Notes under the pieces: generated by a model
What the model saw: the letters and a program-made list of their open reading frames with translations, nothing else
Database searches by the model: none
Told to the model about the DNA's origin: nothing
Assembly: GCA_031401675.1 (NCBI GenBank)
Contig: JANNRR010000038.1
Location: forward strand, 1 to 48,789
DNA: 48,789 nucleotides
From: JANNRR01 sp031401675
Lineage (GTDB): Bacteria > Pseudomonadota > Alphaproteobacteria > Rhodobacterales > Rhodobacteraceae
Reading direction: 5' to 3'
Program-made: the position numbers and the translations under genes
In this document: in pieces, positions 41,271-48,789 of the stretch
How positions within the stretch are numbered: the first letter of the stretch is position 1
Layout of the letters: the number at the start of each line of letters is the position of its first letter

Positions 41271-41951
41271 ATGCTGACGGGATGGACGCGTCGCAGCAAG
41301 GGGAATGCTGCGGCACAATATGCCGAACGCAGCGACGCCTGGGGAGGTGCTTCTGCGGAAACGGTTGATATGGGCTATGCCGAAGGCATTGCCAGCGGAA
41401 CGCTGATCGCCACCGATAAGGGCTGGCGGCCGGTGCAAATGCTGGCAGTCGGGGACATGGTCCTGACCTTTGACAATGGCGGCGAGCGCGTGCTGGAAGT
41501 GTCGCGCAAGGTGCTGTGGCGGGGGCAGGGTGTCTGTCCGCGGGCATTGTGGCCGCTTGCGGTTCCGGCCGGGGTGCTTGGCAACCGCCGCGCCATGCTG
41601 TTGCTGCCGGATCAGAACGTGATGATCGAGTCCGATCTGGCCGAGGTGCTGTTTGGCGACCCGTTCGCGCTTCTGCCTGCCGCAGCGCTGCAAGGCTACT
41701 TCGGGATCACGCGGGTTTGCCCGCATGGCACCATCGAGGTTGTGGCGATCCGGTTTGCCGAGGATCAGGTGGTCTATGCCAACGGCTCGGGCATGCTGCA
41801 TTGCGGCTCGATCACCGGGCTGGGTCTGACCGTGGATTTTGTGGTCAACGCCGGGAACTACCTGCCGCTGTCGCTTGACCGGGCGCAGAAACTGGTGGCG
41901 CTGATGGCCGAAGAAGAGGCCGAGACGCTGCGTCAGCCGGCTTTTTGCTGA
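41271..41951 (+). CDS. Hint-domain protein
   Basis: 226 residues. From about residue 38 the sequence GIASGTLIATDKGWRPVQML followed by AVGDMVLTFDNG is the Hint (Hedgehog/intein) fold of the Hint_2 type abundant in Rhodobacteraceae. The domain runs to about 190 (LLLPDQNVMIESDLAEVLFG, EDQVVYANGSGMLHCGS). The Cys nucleophile usual for splicing inteins is replaced by Ala-Ser at the domain start, so self-cleavage is doubtful. No partner protease or exporter is adjacent. The 3' end overlaps the convergent FadJ-like gene by 19 bases. Confidence 0.8.
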   Translation: MLTGWTRRSKGNAAAQYAERSDAWGGASAETVDMGYAEGIASGTLIATDKGWRPVQMLAVGDMVLTFDNGGERVLEVSRKVLWRGQGVCPRALWPLAVPAGVLGNRRAMLLLPDQNVMIESDLAEVLFGDPFALLPAAALQGYFGITRVCPHGTIEVVAIRFAEDQVVYANGSGMLHCGSITGLGLTVDFVVNAGNYLPLSLDRAQKLVALMAEEEAETLRQPAFC

Positions 41952-44134
41952 GGCACAAAGCGGCCGTAGAAGGTCTGGCCCTTTGCCGCAATGTCGCGCA
42001 GGAGCGCCGGTGGGGTGAACCTGGGGCCGTGCGATCTGGTCAGGGCATCGCAAAGCGCTGTCGCCTTTGCCGCCCCGATCATGTCGAGCCAGGAAAATGG
42101 CCCGCCTGACCACGGCGCAAAGCCCCAGCCGAGGATCGCGCCGACATCGCCTTCTCGGATATCGGTCAGCACGCCCTGCTCCAGCGCCCGGACCGCCTCC
42201 AGCACCTGCGCAAACAGCAGGCGGTGCTGCACTTCGATCAGTTCGGGGGCAGGATCGCGGAGCGGGTAGCGGTCGGTCAATCCCGGCCACAGACCAAGGC
42301 GCTGGCCGGTTGGGTCATAGGAATAAAAGCCGGCGTTGGCCTTGCGGCCCAACCGGCCTTGATCGGCCATCCAGAACAGTACCTCGTCGACCGCCTCATC
42401 GGGATAGGCGGTCCCCATGGCGGCCTTGGTCGCTTTTGCGATCTTGACGCCCAGATCGATCGAGGTTTCATCGACCAGTTGCAGCGGCCCGAGCGGCATT
42501 CCGACCAGTTTGGCGGCGTTTTCGATCAGCGCCGGCGGTGTGCCTTCGGCCAGCAGCCGCATGCCTTCGTTGATGTAGGGAATGATGCAGCGGTTGGCGT
42601 AGAAGAAACGGGCGTCGTTGACCACAATCGGGGTCTTGCGAATCTGGCGCACGAAATCGAGCGCCTTTGCCACCGCGCGGTCGCCGGTGCCTTTGCCCCG
42701 GATGATCTCGACCAGCATCATCTTGTCGACCGGGCTGAAGAAATGAATGCCGATGAACTGATCGGGCCGGGCCGAGGCCTTCGCCAGTTCGGTGATCGGC
42801 AGGGTCGAGGTGTTGGTGGCAAAGATGGTGCCCTTATCGGTGGCGGCATCGGTCTTGCGTGTCACCTCGGCTTTGACGGTGGGATCCTCGAACACCGCTT
42901 CGACGATCAGGTCGCAGCCTTGCAGCGCCGCGTAGTCGGTGGTGGCGGTAATGCGGGCCAGCACGTCGGCCTTTTTTTCTGGCGTCACCTTGCGCCGGCC
43001 GATGCCCTTGTCGAGGATGGCTTCGGCATGGGCGCGACCCTTGTCGGCGGCCTGTTGCGTCGCGTCGATCAGCACCACTTCGATTCCGGCATTGGCCGAG
43101 ACATAGGCGATGCCCGCACCCATCATGCCGGCCCCGAGCACCCCGAGTTTCTTCACGCTCTGGTCGGGCTGTGCCGGGCGGACCGCGCCTTTGTCCAGCG
43201 CCTCCTTGTTGATGAACAGGCTGCGGATCATTGCTGCCGACGACGGGTTCATCAGCACATGCGTGAACCAGCGCGCCTCGATTTTCAGCGCGGTGTCGAA
43301 CGGCACCAGCGCGCCTTCATAGACCGCCGACAACAGCGCCCTGGCCGCCGGATAGACGCCTTGCGTCTTGCCGTTGACCATGGCCGAGGCCCCGACGAAC
43401 ATCATGAACCCGGCCGGGTGATAGGGTGCGCCGCCGGGCATCTTGTAGTCTTTCCGGTCCCAGGGTTTGACCAGATCGGCGGGTTTGGCGTTCAGGACCC
43501 AGTCCTTGGCGCGGGCCAGCAGTTCGTCGGCGGGCACGACCTCATCAATGATGCCGGCAGCTTTCATCTTGTCGGGGCTGTCGGTCTTGCCTTCGAGCAG
43601 CCAGGGCGAAGCCGCCAGTGCGCCCAGTTTGCGGACCAGCCGGGTGGTTCCGCCGGCCCCGGGGAAGATGCCGACCATTATTTCGGGCAGGCCGATCCTC
43701 GCGCGGGGATTGTCGGCGGCGATGATCCGGTGACAGGCCAGCGGGATTTCCAGCCCGATGCCCATGGCAGTGCCGGGCAGCGCGGCGACGATGGGTTTGC
43801 CGCCTGCCAGCGTTTTCGGGTCCATCCCGGCCCGTTCGATCTTGCGCAGGATGGCATGCATGGCCATCACGCCGTCAAACAGGCCGCGTACCGGGTCGTC
43901 TCCGGCGTCGTCGCGCATCGATGCGATGACGTTCAGATCCATGCCGCCGGCGAAATCCTTCTTGCCCGAGGTGATGATGATGCCCTTGACGGCCGCGTTC
44001 GCCAGCGCCGTATCGATCAGCGCGTCAAGCTCGGCAAAGGCGGTAAGCGACATCACGTTCATCGACTTTCCGGGCACATCCCAGATAATGGTCGTGACGC
44101 CGTCGGCGTCGGTCCTGGCAGTGAAATCTGTCAT
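41933..44134 (-). CDS. FadJ-like multifunctional beta-oxidation enzyme
   Basis: 733 residues from ATG 44134, with AAAGGAC upstream. The N-terminal half is an enoyl-CoA hydratase/isomerase (ITSGKKDFAGGMDLNVI; LPGTAMGIGLEIPLACHR; PEIMVGIFPGAGGTTRL), the second half a 3-hydroxyacyl-CoA dehydrogenase (Rossmann GVLGAGMMGAGIAYV near 325, GIHFFSPVDKMMLVEII, C-terminal helical domain). It hydrates trans-2-enoyl-CoA and oxidises the 3-hydroxy product with NAD. The partner thiolase lies five genes upstream at 46555. Confidence 0.95.
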   Translation of the reverse strand: MTDFTARTDADGVTTIIWDVPGKSMNVMSLTAFAELDALIDTALANAAVKGIIITSGKKDFAGGMDLNVIASMRDDAGDDPVRGLFDGVMAMHAILRKIERAGMDPKTLAGGKPIVAALPGTAMGIGLEIPLACHRIIAADNPRARIGLPEIMVGIFPGAGGTTRLVRKLGALAASPWLLEGKTDSPDKMKAAGIIDEVVPADELLARAKDWVLNAKPADLVKPWDRKDYKMPGGAPYHPAGFMMFVGASAMVNGKTQGVYPAARALLSAVYEGALVPFDTALKIEARWFTHVLMNPSSAAMIRSLFINKEALDKGAVRPAQPDQSVKKLGVLGAGMMGAGIAYVSANAGIEVVLIDATQQAADKGRAHAEAILDKGIGRRKVTPEKKADVLARITATTDYAALQGCDLIVEAVFEDPTVKAEVTRKTDAATDKGTIFATNTSTLPITELAKASARPDQFIGIHFFSPVDKMMLVEIIRGKGTGDRAVAKALDFVRQIRKTPIVVNDARFFYANRCIIPYINEGMRLLAEGTPPALIENAAKLVGMPLGPLQLVDETSIDLGVKIAKATKAAMGTAYPDEAVDEVLFWMADQGRLGRKANAGFYSYDPTGQRLGLWPGLTDRYPLRDPAPELIEVQHRLLFAQVLEAVRALEQGVLTDIREGDVGAILGWGFAPWSGGPFSWLDMIGAAKATALCDALTRSHGPRFTPPALLRDIAAKGQTFYGRFVPQQKAG

Positions 44135-44158
44135 GGCGGGTCCTTTCAAGGGGCAGAA

Positions 44159-44584
44159 TCAGACGGGGTTGGCAGGGCCGGGCGCGCCCGACAACAGGTG
44201 CAGAAAGAAGGAATTGGCGATGGAGACGGTTTGCCAGAAGGGGCCGGCTTGTCGCAGGATCATGTGCGACCGGTATGGCACCACCAGCCGGAGGCCGTTG
44301 GCCAGTATGTTCGTCTCGTAATAGCAGGAAATCATTGTCTCTTGCAGCGGGACCGCGCTTTCGGCGAGCCGGATGAGTTCGGTGACATGCCGCAGCCGCA
44401 GGGTTTCGCAATAGGCATCGAAATCGCGGCGAAGTTCTGCCTCGGTGGTGACCTGTCGGGTGCCATTCGGCGACAACAGATGGATCGGCAGGAAGATCGA
44501 GCGCTTGTAGCGATGGAAATCCCCGGCAAGCAAAGCGCTGTCGACCTCATCCAGATGCGCCTGGCAGATATCAAGCGGCAGCAT
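44159..44584 (-). CDS. NTF2/SnoaL-like protein, copy 2
   Basis: 141 residues, no signal peptide. The pattern of a long first helix (LDICQAHLDEVDSALLAGDF), FLPIHLLSPNG, a second helix (DFDAYCETLRLRHVTELIRLAESAV) and C-terminal strands (GLRLVVPYRSHMILRQAGPFW) fits the cone-shaped NTF2/SnoaL fold. It is clearly paralogous to the gene at 44641 (shared HVT-IRLA-SAV and VP-RS-M-LR motifs). It lies 24 bp before the FadJ-like gene. Function unknown; NTF2-like proteins often isomerise or bind small ligands. Confidence 0.65.
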   Translation of the reverse strand: MLPLDICQAHLDEVDSALLAGDFHRYKRSIFLPIHLLSPNGTRQVTTEAELRRDFDAYCETLRLRHVTELIRLAESAVPLQETMISCYYETNILANGLRLVVPYRSHMILRQAGPFWQTVSIANSFFLHLLSGAPGPANPV

Positions 44585-44640
44585 TCCAGTCCCCTCTGAC
44601 GGTGACCAAGCGCGGGAATTTTGGCGTAGTGGCTGCCACT

Positions 44641-45078
44641 TCAGCCATCCGCGACGTCAAGGGGAACATCGGGCACCAGAATCGGCCAGCGATGGTTATG
44701 AAGCGAATTGGCGATTGAAGCCGCCTGCCAAACGCCGCGCGCTCGGCGCAGGGTCATCTGGCTGCGAAAAGGCGGCACTACCCGGTGCGCCAAATTCAGC
44801 AGATGCGTAACATAGCGCCCCGAGATCAGGTTTTCGTTCACCAGCACGGCACTGTCGGCCAGCCGGATCATGTCGGTCACGTGCTGGACGCGCAGGGTCT
44901 GCTGGAAATCGTCGAAACCGGCGCGCAGATCAGCCTCGGTCGCGACCACGAGGCTGGCGGTTTCGGTCAGCAGATGGAACGGCAGGGCGACGCGGGCGGC
45001 AAAGGCAGTAAAATCATTGGCCATGACGGTGGCCCCGACCTCGTCCAGATAACCCTGAAAGAGTTCGAGGATTCTCAT
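44641..45078 (-). CDS. NTF2/SnoaL-like protein, copy 1
   Basis: 145 residues, paralog of the next gene downstream (44159-44584), same helix-strand layout: LELFQGYLDEVGATVMANDF, ARVALPFHLLTET, DDFQQTLRVQHVTDMIRLAD and RVVPPFRSQMTLRRARGVW. Its ATG overlaps the bicupin stop by four bases (ATGA). The tandem pair probably arose by duplication and has diverged strongly. No catalytic residue can be assigned. Confidence 0.65.
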   Translation of the reverse strand: MRILELFQGYLDEVGATVMANDFTAFAARVALPFHLLTETASLVVATEADLRAGFDDFQQTLRVQHVTDMIRLADSAVLVNENLISGRYVTHLLNLAHRVVPPFRSQMTLRRARGVWQAASIANSLHNHRWPILVPDVPLDVADG

Positions 45079-46079
45079 GCGGGGCCATTCGCGGGCGGGC
45101 CAAAAGGCGAGCCGTCGCGTCTGGTGCGCCGGGCCACGCCGTTTTCGCGGACATACAGCTTGTCGATGTCGCTGTAATGCACGGTGTCGCTGGGAAGCCG
45201 CGACCCTACAACCAGGTAGCTGCAGGGCAGGTTGGAGCGGTTGACGACATGATGGCCGTTCGTCACCCCGGCGGGCCAGACAGCGGCATCGCCGGGGAGC
45301 AGCTGATGCGGGCCGTCGTCTTCGATCACCGTCGCTTCGCCGGTCAGCAGGAACAGGAACTCGTCCTCCTGCTCATGCCAGTGCCGGTCGGACGACCGCG
45401 CCCCGGGCTGCAGGGTTTCGACAAAGGCGCCGAACTGGGTCAGCCCGCCGGCGTCGGAATACAGGACACCCTCGAACTCTCCCATGACGGCGTTCTGTTC
45501 GGGGGTGCCGGCGTCGATCTGTGCATCCTCTCGGCGCAGAATGCGGGTGCCGGCCGAGGCGGACAGTCGCGGCGGGCGCGGCCGTTCAAGCAGGCCGGTC
45601 AGGTGGACCGGCAGCGGTCCCTGTTTCTGGATACTGCCATCCGCGGCCTCGATCCGCCAGGTGCTGCGGTCGTCGATCTGCGTCCGCTTCTGGTCGGGGT
45701 AGTGCACCACCTCGTCCGCGCCTCGGGTGCCGACGATGAGATAGGTGCAAGTTGCTTCGGTCCGGTTGGTGACGTGGTGCCCGTTGGGATCGCCTGCGGG
45801 CCAGCAGACCACCTGACCGGGCTCGACCTGATGCGGGCCGTTGTCGTCGATCACCGTTGCGGTGCCCCACAGCATCAGCAGGAATTCGTCGTCGACCTCG
45901 TGCCAATGCCGTTCAGACGAGGTCGCGCCTGGCATCAGCGTTTCCAGCGCCGCGCCGAACTGGCGCAGAACCGCCCCGGCAGGGTCGGCCACGTCCGAGA
46001 AATTGCGGCGCTCGGCGGCCCCCATCGGGTCTGATGCGACGCGGGTTTCGATCGGGGCGGTGCCTTGGCGGACGATCAT
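45075..46079 (-). CDS. Bicupin protein
   Basis: About 334 residues from ATG 46079, which overlaps the stop of the preceding single cupin by four bases. Two cupin domains carry complete metal motifs: GATSSERHWHEVDDEFLLML (about 50-70) and GARSSDRHWHEQEDEFLFLL (about 225-245), each followed by the second motif (PAGDPNGHHVTN, PAGVTNGHHVVN). Each repeat ends in a conserved HYxD segment. The three HxH-E-H sets suggest Fe/Mn binding and dioxygenase or isomerase activity; the substrate is unknown. Same family as the single cupin upstream. Confidence 0.8.
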   Translation of the reverse strand: MIVRQGTAPIETRVASDPMGAAERRNFSDVADPAGAVLRQFGAALETLMPGATSSERHWHEVDDEFLLMLWGTATVIDDNGPHQVEPGQVVCWPAGDPNGHHVTNRTEATCTYLIVGTRGADEVVHYPDQKRTQIDDRSTWRIEAADGSIQKQGPLPVHLTGLLERPRPPRLSASAGTRILRREDAQIDAGTPEQNAVMGEFEGVLYSDAGGLTQFGAFVETLQPGARSSDRHWHEQEDEFLFLLTGEATVIEDDGPHQLLPGDAAVWPAGVTNGHHVVNRSNLPCSYLVVGSRLPSDTVHYSDIDKLYVRENGVARRTRRDGSPFGPPANGPA

Positions 46080-46555
46080 CGCAAACCGTCCCATGGCGTG
46101 CCGTCCTTGGTGGTGAAGCGCGCCCCGCCATGTTCACCGGGGTCCAGTTCGACCATCAGGTCGACGTCGGAGTAGGTCGCCACTTCACGCGGGGCACGGG
46201 TGCCGATCACCAGGAACCGGGCTTCTTCATCGGTGTGGTTGACAAACTGGTGGCCGTCGGGGTCGCCAGCCGGGAAGGCGGCGCAGTCGCCGGCGCGCAT
46301 GATGACCGGCCCGGCATCCTGCACCAGTGTGCAGGCACCCTGCGTCACCATCACGAACTCATCTTCATGCCGGTGCCAGTGCCGCAACGAGGATTTCGCG
46401 CCGGGTTGCAGGGTGACGAGGTTTGCGCCGAACTGGGTCAGCCTACCCGCATCGCCAAGGCGCAGCGAGGAGCGTCCGGCCACATAGGCGTCATAGGGCG
46501 GCGGGTAGATCGAGCCGGTGCGCGGTTTGATCGTCGTCTGATCGATTTTCGGCAT
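46076..46555 (-). CDS. Single-domain cupin
   Basis: 159 residues from ATG 46555; GTG 46558 is an alternative. The metal motif GAKSSLRHWHRHEDEFVMV (about 51-70) and second motif PAGDPDGHQFVN (about 95-106) match the two domains of the downstream bicupin. The thiolase stop overlaps this start by one base (TGATG). It is the first of four extra genes inserted between thiolase and the FadJ-like gene. Confidence 0.8.
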   Translation of the reverse strand: MPKIDQTTIKPRTGSIYPPPYDAYVAGRSSLRLGDAGRLTQFGANLVTLQPGAKSSLRHWHRHEDEFVMVTQGACTLVQDAGPVIMRAGDCAAFPAGDPDGHQFVNHTDEEARFLVIGTRAPREVATYSDVDLMVELDPGEHGGARFTTKDGTPWDGLR

Positions 46556-47766
46556 CACAGCCTCTCGATGATGGTGGCAGCTCCCATGCCGGAGGCAACG
46601 CAGAGCGTGGCAAGGCCGGTACCCTGGCCGGTACGTTCCAACTCGTCCAAGAGGGTGCCGATGATCATCGCACCGGTTGCGCCAAGCGGGTGGCCCATGG
46701 CGATGGCACCGCCGTTGACGTTGACCTTTGCCGCGTCAACGTCGAACGCCTGCATGAAGCGCAACACGACTGCGGCAAACGCCTCGTTGACCTCGAACAG
46801 GTCGATATCGGTGATCGACATGCCGGCGTCGGCCAGGATCTTCGTGGTCACCGGAACCGGGCCGGTCAGCATGATGGTCGGGTCGGTGCCGATCTTGGCG
46901 GTGGCGCGGATGCGGGCGCGCGGCTTCAGCCCGTATTTCTCGCCGAACTCCTTGTTGCCGATCAGGATGGCGGCGGCGCCGTCGACAATTCCCGACGAGT
47001 TTCCGGCATGGTGAATATGCTCGATCCGCTCCAGATGCGGGTATTTCATCAGGGCCACCTTGTCGAAACCGGGCATGGTTTCACCCATGTCCTTGAACGC
47101 CGGTTTCAGCGCCCCCAGACTTTGCATGTCGGTTGCTGGCCGCATGTATTCGTCACGGTCGAGGATCGGCAGGCCATTGATATCGCGCACAGTGATGACG
47201 GATTTGCCAAAGCGGTTTTCGCTCCAGGCGCGGGCGGCGCGCTTCTGGCTTTCCACGGCCAGCGCATCGGCATCATCGCGGCTGAAGCCGTACTCGGTGG
47301 CGATGATGTCGGCCGAGATGCCCTGCGGCACGAAACACGTGCCCATCGCCAGACTTGGGTCAACCGCGATCGCAGCACCGTCGCTGCCCATCGCCACCCG
47401 GCCCATCATCTCGACCCCGCCGGCAACGTAGGCCATGCCGGCGCCGCCGCGCACCTGATTGGCGGCGATGTTCACCGCCTCCATGCCGCTGGCGCAGAAG
47501 CGGTTGATCGACAGTCCGGGCACGCGCTGGTCGAAGTCGCTGGCCAGAACCGCCGAACGGGCCAGACAGCCGCCCTGTTCACCCACCTGGGTGACATTGC
47601 CCCAGATCAGATCCTCGATGGCGGTGGTGTCCAGACCGCTGCGCGCCTTCAGAGCGTTCAGCACGACCGCCGACAGGCGCACCGCCGTCACTTCGTGAAG
47701 GGCACCGTCCGGGCGACCCTTGCCGCGCGGAGTGCGGATCGCGTCAAAGATGAAGGCTTCGGTCAT
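46555..47766 (-). CDS. Acetyl-CoA acyltransferase (thiolase)
   Basis: 403 residues from ATG 47766, chosen over 47769 because it has proper spacing to GAGG. Thiolase catalytic sites: acylated Cys in NRFCASGMEAVN (about 90), His in MGHPLGATGA (about 360) and Cys in LCVASGMGAA (about 390). The N-terminus FIFDAIRTPRGKG is typical of FadA/FadI. It cleaves 3-ketoacyl-CoA in beta-oxidation, pairing with the FadJ-like enzyme at 41933. It follows GST by 8 bases, same strand. Confidence 0.95.
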   Translation of the reverse strand: MTEAFIFDAIRTPRGKGRPDGALHEVTAVRLSAVVLNALKARSGLDTTAIEDLIWGNVTQVGEQGGCLARSAVLASDFDQRVPGLSINRFCASGMEAVNIAANQVRGGAGMAYVAGGVEMMGRVAMGSDGAAIAVDPSLAMGTCFVPQGISADIIATEYGFSRDDADALAVESQKRAARAWSENRFGKSVITVRDINGLPILDRDEYMRPATDMQSLGALKPAFKDMGETMPGFDKVALMKYPHLERIEHIHHAGNSSGIVDGAAAILIGNKEFGEKYGLKPRARIRATAKIGTDPTIMLTGPVPVTTKILADAGMSITDIDLFEVNEAFAAVVLRFMQAFDVDAAKVNVNGGAIAMGHPLGATGAMIIGTLLDELERTGQGTGLATLCVASGMGAATIIERL

Positions 47767-47773
47767 CATATCC

Positions 47774-48427
47774 TCACTTGGCCATGGCTTTGGCGGCGCG
47801 TTCGGTCGGGTTGCCGGGCATCAGGTCATAGGGATGCTTCCAGCCGGGCAGCGCCGATAGACGGCCGAGCCAGGCATCGATGTGCGGCCAGTCGGACCTG
47901 ACGAAGCCGAAGGGTTCCGGATAGTAAAGGTAGCCGCAACAGGCGGTGTCGGCGATGGTGGGGCCGTCGCCGACCATCCATTTGCGAGCCTCGAGATGCG
48001 TGTTCAGCACGGCATAGGCTGATTTCAGGCGCGCCTGCTGGAAGGCGATCACCTCGGCCGAGCGTTTTTCGGCCGGCAGGAAGATCATCTGAAAGCGGGT
48101 CGATCCGGCCTGCCCGGACAGTTTGTGATTGTCCCAGAACACCCAGCGCAGCACCTCCCGCCGCTCGGCCGCCGAGCGGCCGCCAAGCTTGCCGGTCTTG
48201 GAACTGGCATAGTCCTGGATCACGCCGGACTGGCTCAGCGTCACCTCGCCATCGACCATGACCGGCACCTCGCCCATCGGGTTCATTGCGCGGAACGCCG
48301 GGGTGCGGGTTTCGCCGTTGAAGAAATCGACGAAGACCGGTTCCCACTCCATCCCGGACAACTCCATCGTCAGCGCCGCCTTGTAGGCATTGCCGCTTTC
48401 ACCGAAGCAGTAGAGTCTTGCAGTCAC
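47774..48427 (-). CDS. Glutathione S-transferase-family protein
   Basis: 217 residues if GTG 48427 is the start, preceded by GGAG; the long upstream extension is not conserved-looking. The thioredoxin-like N-domain is ARLYCFGESGNAYKAALTMEL with cis-Pro in MGEVPVM (about 59) and the glutathione-binding LSQSGVIQDY; the C-terminal helical domain contains GPTIADTACCGYL. GSTs of this type sit beside fatty acid oxidation genes in Rhodobacterales. The exact substrate is unknown. It starts the operon that continues with thiolase. Confidence 0.85.
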   Translation of the reverse strand: MTARLYCFGESGNAYKAALTMELSGMEWEPVFVDFFNGETRTPAFRAMNPMGEVPVMVDGEVTLSQSGVIQDYASSKTGKLGGRSAAERREVLRWVFWDNHKLSGQAGSTRFQMIFLPAEKRSAEVIAFQQARLKSAYAVLNTHLEARKWMVGDGPTIADTACCGYLYYPEPFGFVRSDWPHIDAWLGRLSALPGWKHPYDLMPGNPTERAAKAMAK

Positions 48428-48704
48428 ACCAATGCACTCCGTTGCTGGGGCGGCAGCAGGGGATTCACACCCCCGCACCCCCGTGGGGTATTTCGACCAA
48501 AAAGAAACACACTCCTTTAACCATGACTCCCTGCGGTGGACACTGAGGTACAGGCTGGGGAGCCGATGACCGCCCAAGGAGAAGCCGCCCCGGCCTTGCG
48601 TAGCGCACCCATATGGATGGAACCCATCCCCTGGCAGGGGCGCACCCTAGTGGGGATATTCTTGGCAAGAATCCCCACTCTTTCTTTGCCGTCCAGCGCC
48701 GCAA
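48428..48704. other. Intergenic region upstream of the GST gene
   Basis: About 280 bp, no gene supported. It should contain the promoter of the GST-thiolase operon. It holds a GGATGG-AAC-CCATCC dyad (48615-48629) and the larger hairpin at 48649-48679. Confidence 0.45.
48649..48679. terminator. Hairpin containing GGGGATATTCTTG
   Basis: AGTGGGGA (48649-48656) pairs with TCCCCACT (48672-48679), and the inner TTCTT/AAGAA also pairs. It lies just after the stop of the partial gene on the minus strand and should terminate it. The 13-base core GGGGATATTCTTG is shared with the hairpin at 5823-5858. Confidence 0.6.
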
Positions 48705-48789
48705 TCACTTTTTTCGCGCCTCCAGATCGGAATTGAACAGGCGCAGGCGATGGGTCAGGTTGCCCTCGTCCATCACGCTGTCAAAGTTC
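48705..48789 (-). CDS. Partial gene, C-terminal 27 residues only
   Basis: The window cuts a minus-strand gene whose last residues read NFDSVMDEGNLTHRLRLFNS followed by DLEARKK and TGA at 48705-48707. The frame stays open to the edge. I do not recognise the family from this stub. Given its place before GST and thiolase an acyl-CoA dehydrogenase would be plausible, but that is only context. Confidence 0.6.
   Translation of the reverse strand, partial: NFDSVMDEGNLTHRLRLFNSDLEARKK

Noticed and set aside
42224..44599. Long open frame antisense to the FadJ-like gene
   Set aside because: Same reason: an antisense shadow of a clearly recognisable enzyme, with no ribosome binding site.

Overview
The window comes from a high-GC alphaproteobacterium, most likely a member of the Rhodobacteraceae/Paracoccaceae (Rhodobacter, Gemmobacter or Tabrizicola-like). 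The signs are the family-typical set of genes (Hint-domain protein, MeaB, MaeB, FadJ-like/thiolase/GST cluster, small secreted Cys protein), strong G/C third positions and the recurring GGGGATATTCTTG hairpins. No rRNA, tRNA, CRISPR, integrase or transposase is visible.

Layout. 0-9 kb: an unrecognised polytopic membrane protein, a phosphotriesterase-family hydrolase, a DUF1993 protein, an MFS transporter, a SAM methyltransferase, helicase hrpB and a DUF3108 secreted protein. 9-16.4 kb: meaB, an EamA transporter divergent from an ArsR-type regulator, rpmB (L28) with a clear terminator, two small envelope proteins, a sterol-desaturase-type hydroxylase and lepA. 16.4-20.9 kb is the accessory part: an RTX protein gene, a 276-bp second copy of the lepA 3' end, a small toxin-antitoxin pair, a third eroded lepA 3' end, an AT-rich Mrr-like nuclease gene and a second toxin-antitoxin pair. 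21-28 kb: a lipoprotein, an esterase, glyA, nadK, and a LuxO-like sigma-54 activator translationally coupled to a hybrid histidine kinase. 28.5-36.6 kb: maeB, a VOC-bicupin protein and the tightly packed nucleoside salvage operon cdd-deoA-deoB-add-upp. 36.6-42 kb: a SPOR protein, an unknown membrane protein, an EamA transporter coupled to a sulfotransferase, and a Hint-domain protein. 42-48.8 kb: a minus-strand beta-oxidation operon (GST, thiolase, FadJ-like) that carries four extra genes in its middle (cupin, bicupin and two NTF2-like paralogs).

How genes work together. The salvage operon breaks down cytidine, (deoxy)uridine/thymidine and adenosine to bases and pentose phosphate, with Upp recovering uracil. 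The thiolase and FadJ-like enzyme perform the last three beta-oxidation steps. The kinase and LuxO-like regulator form a phosphorelay acting through sigma-54. The most unusual signal is the chain of three lepA 3' ends separated by cargo genes. It looks like stepwise accretion of accessory DNA at the lepA terminus without a visible recombinase.
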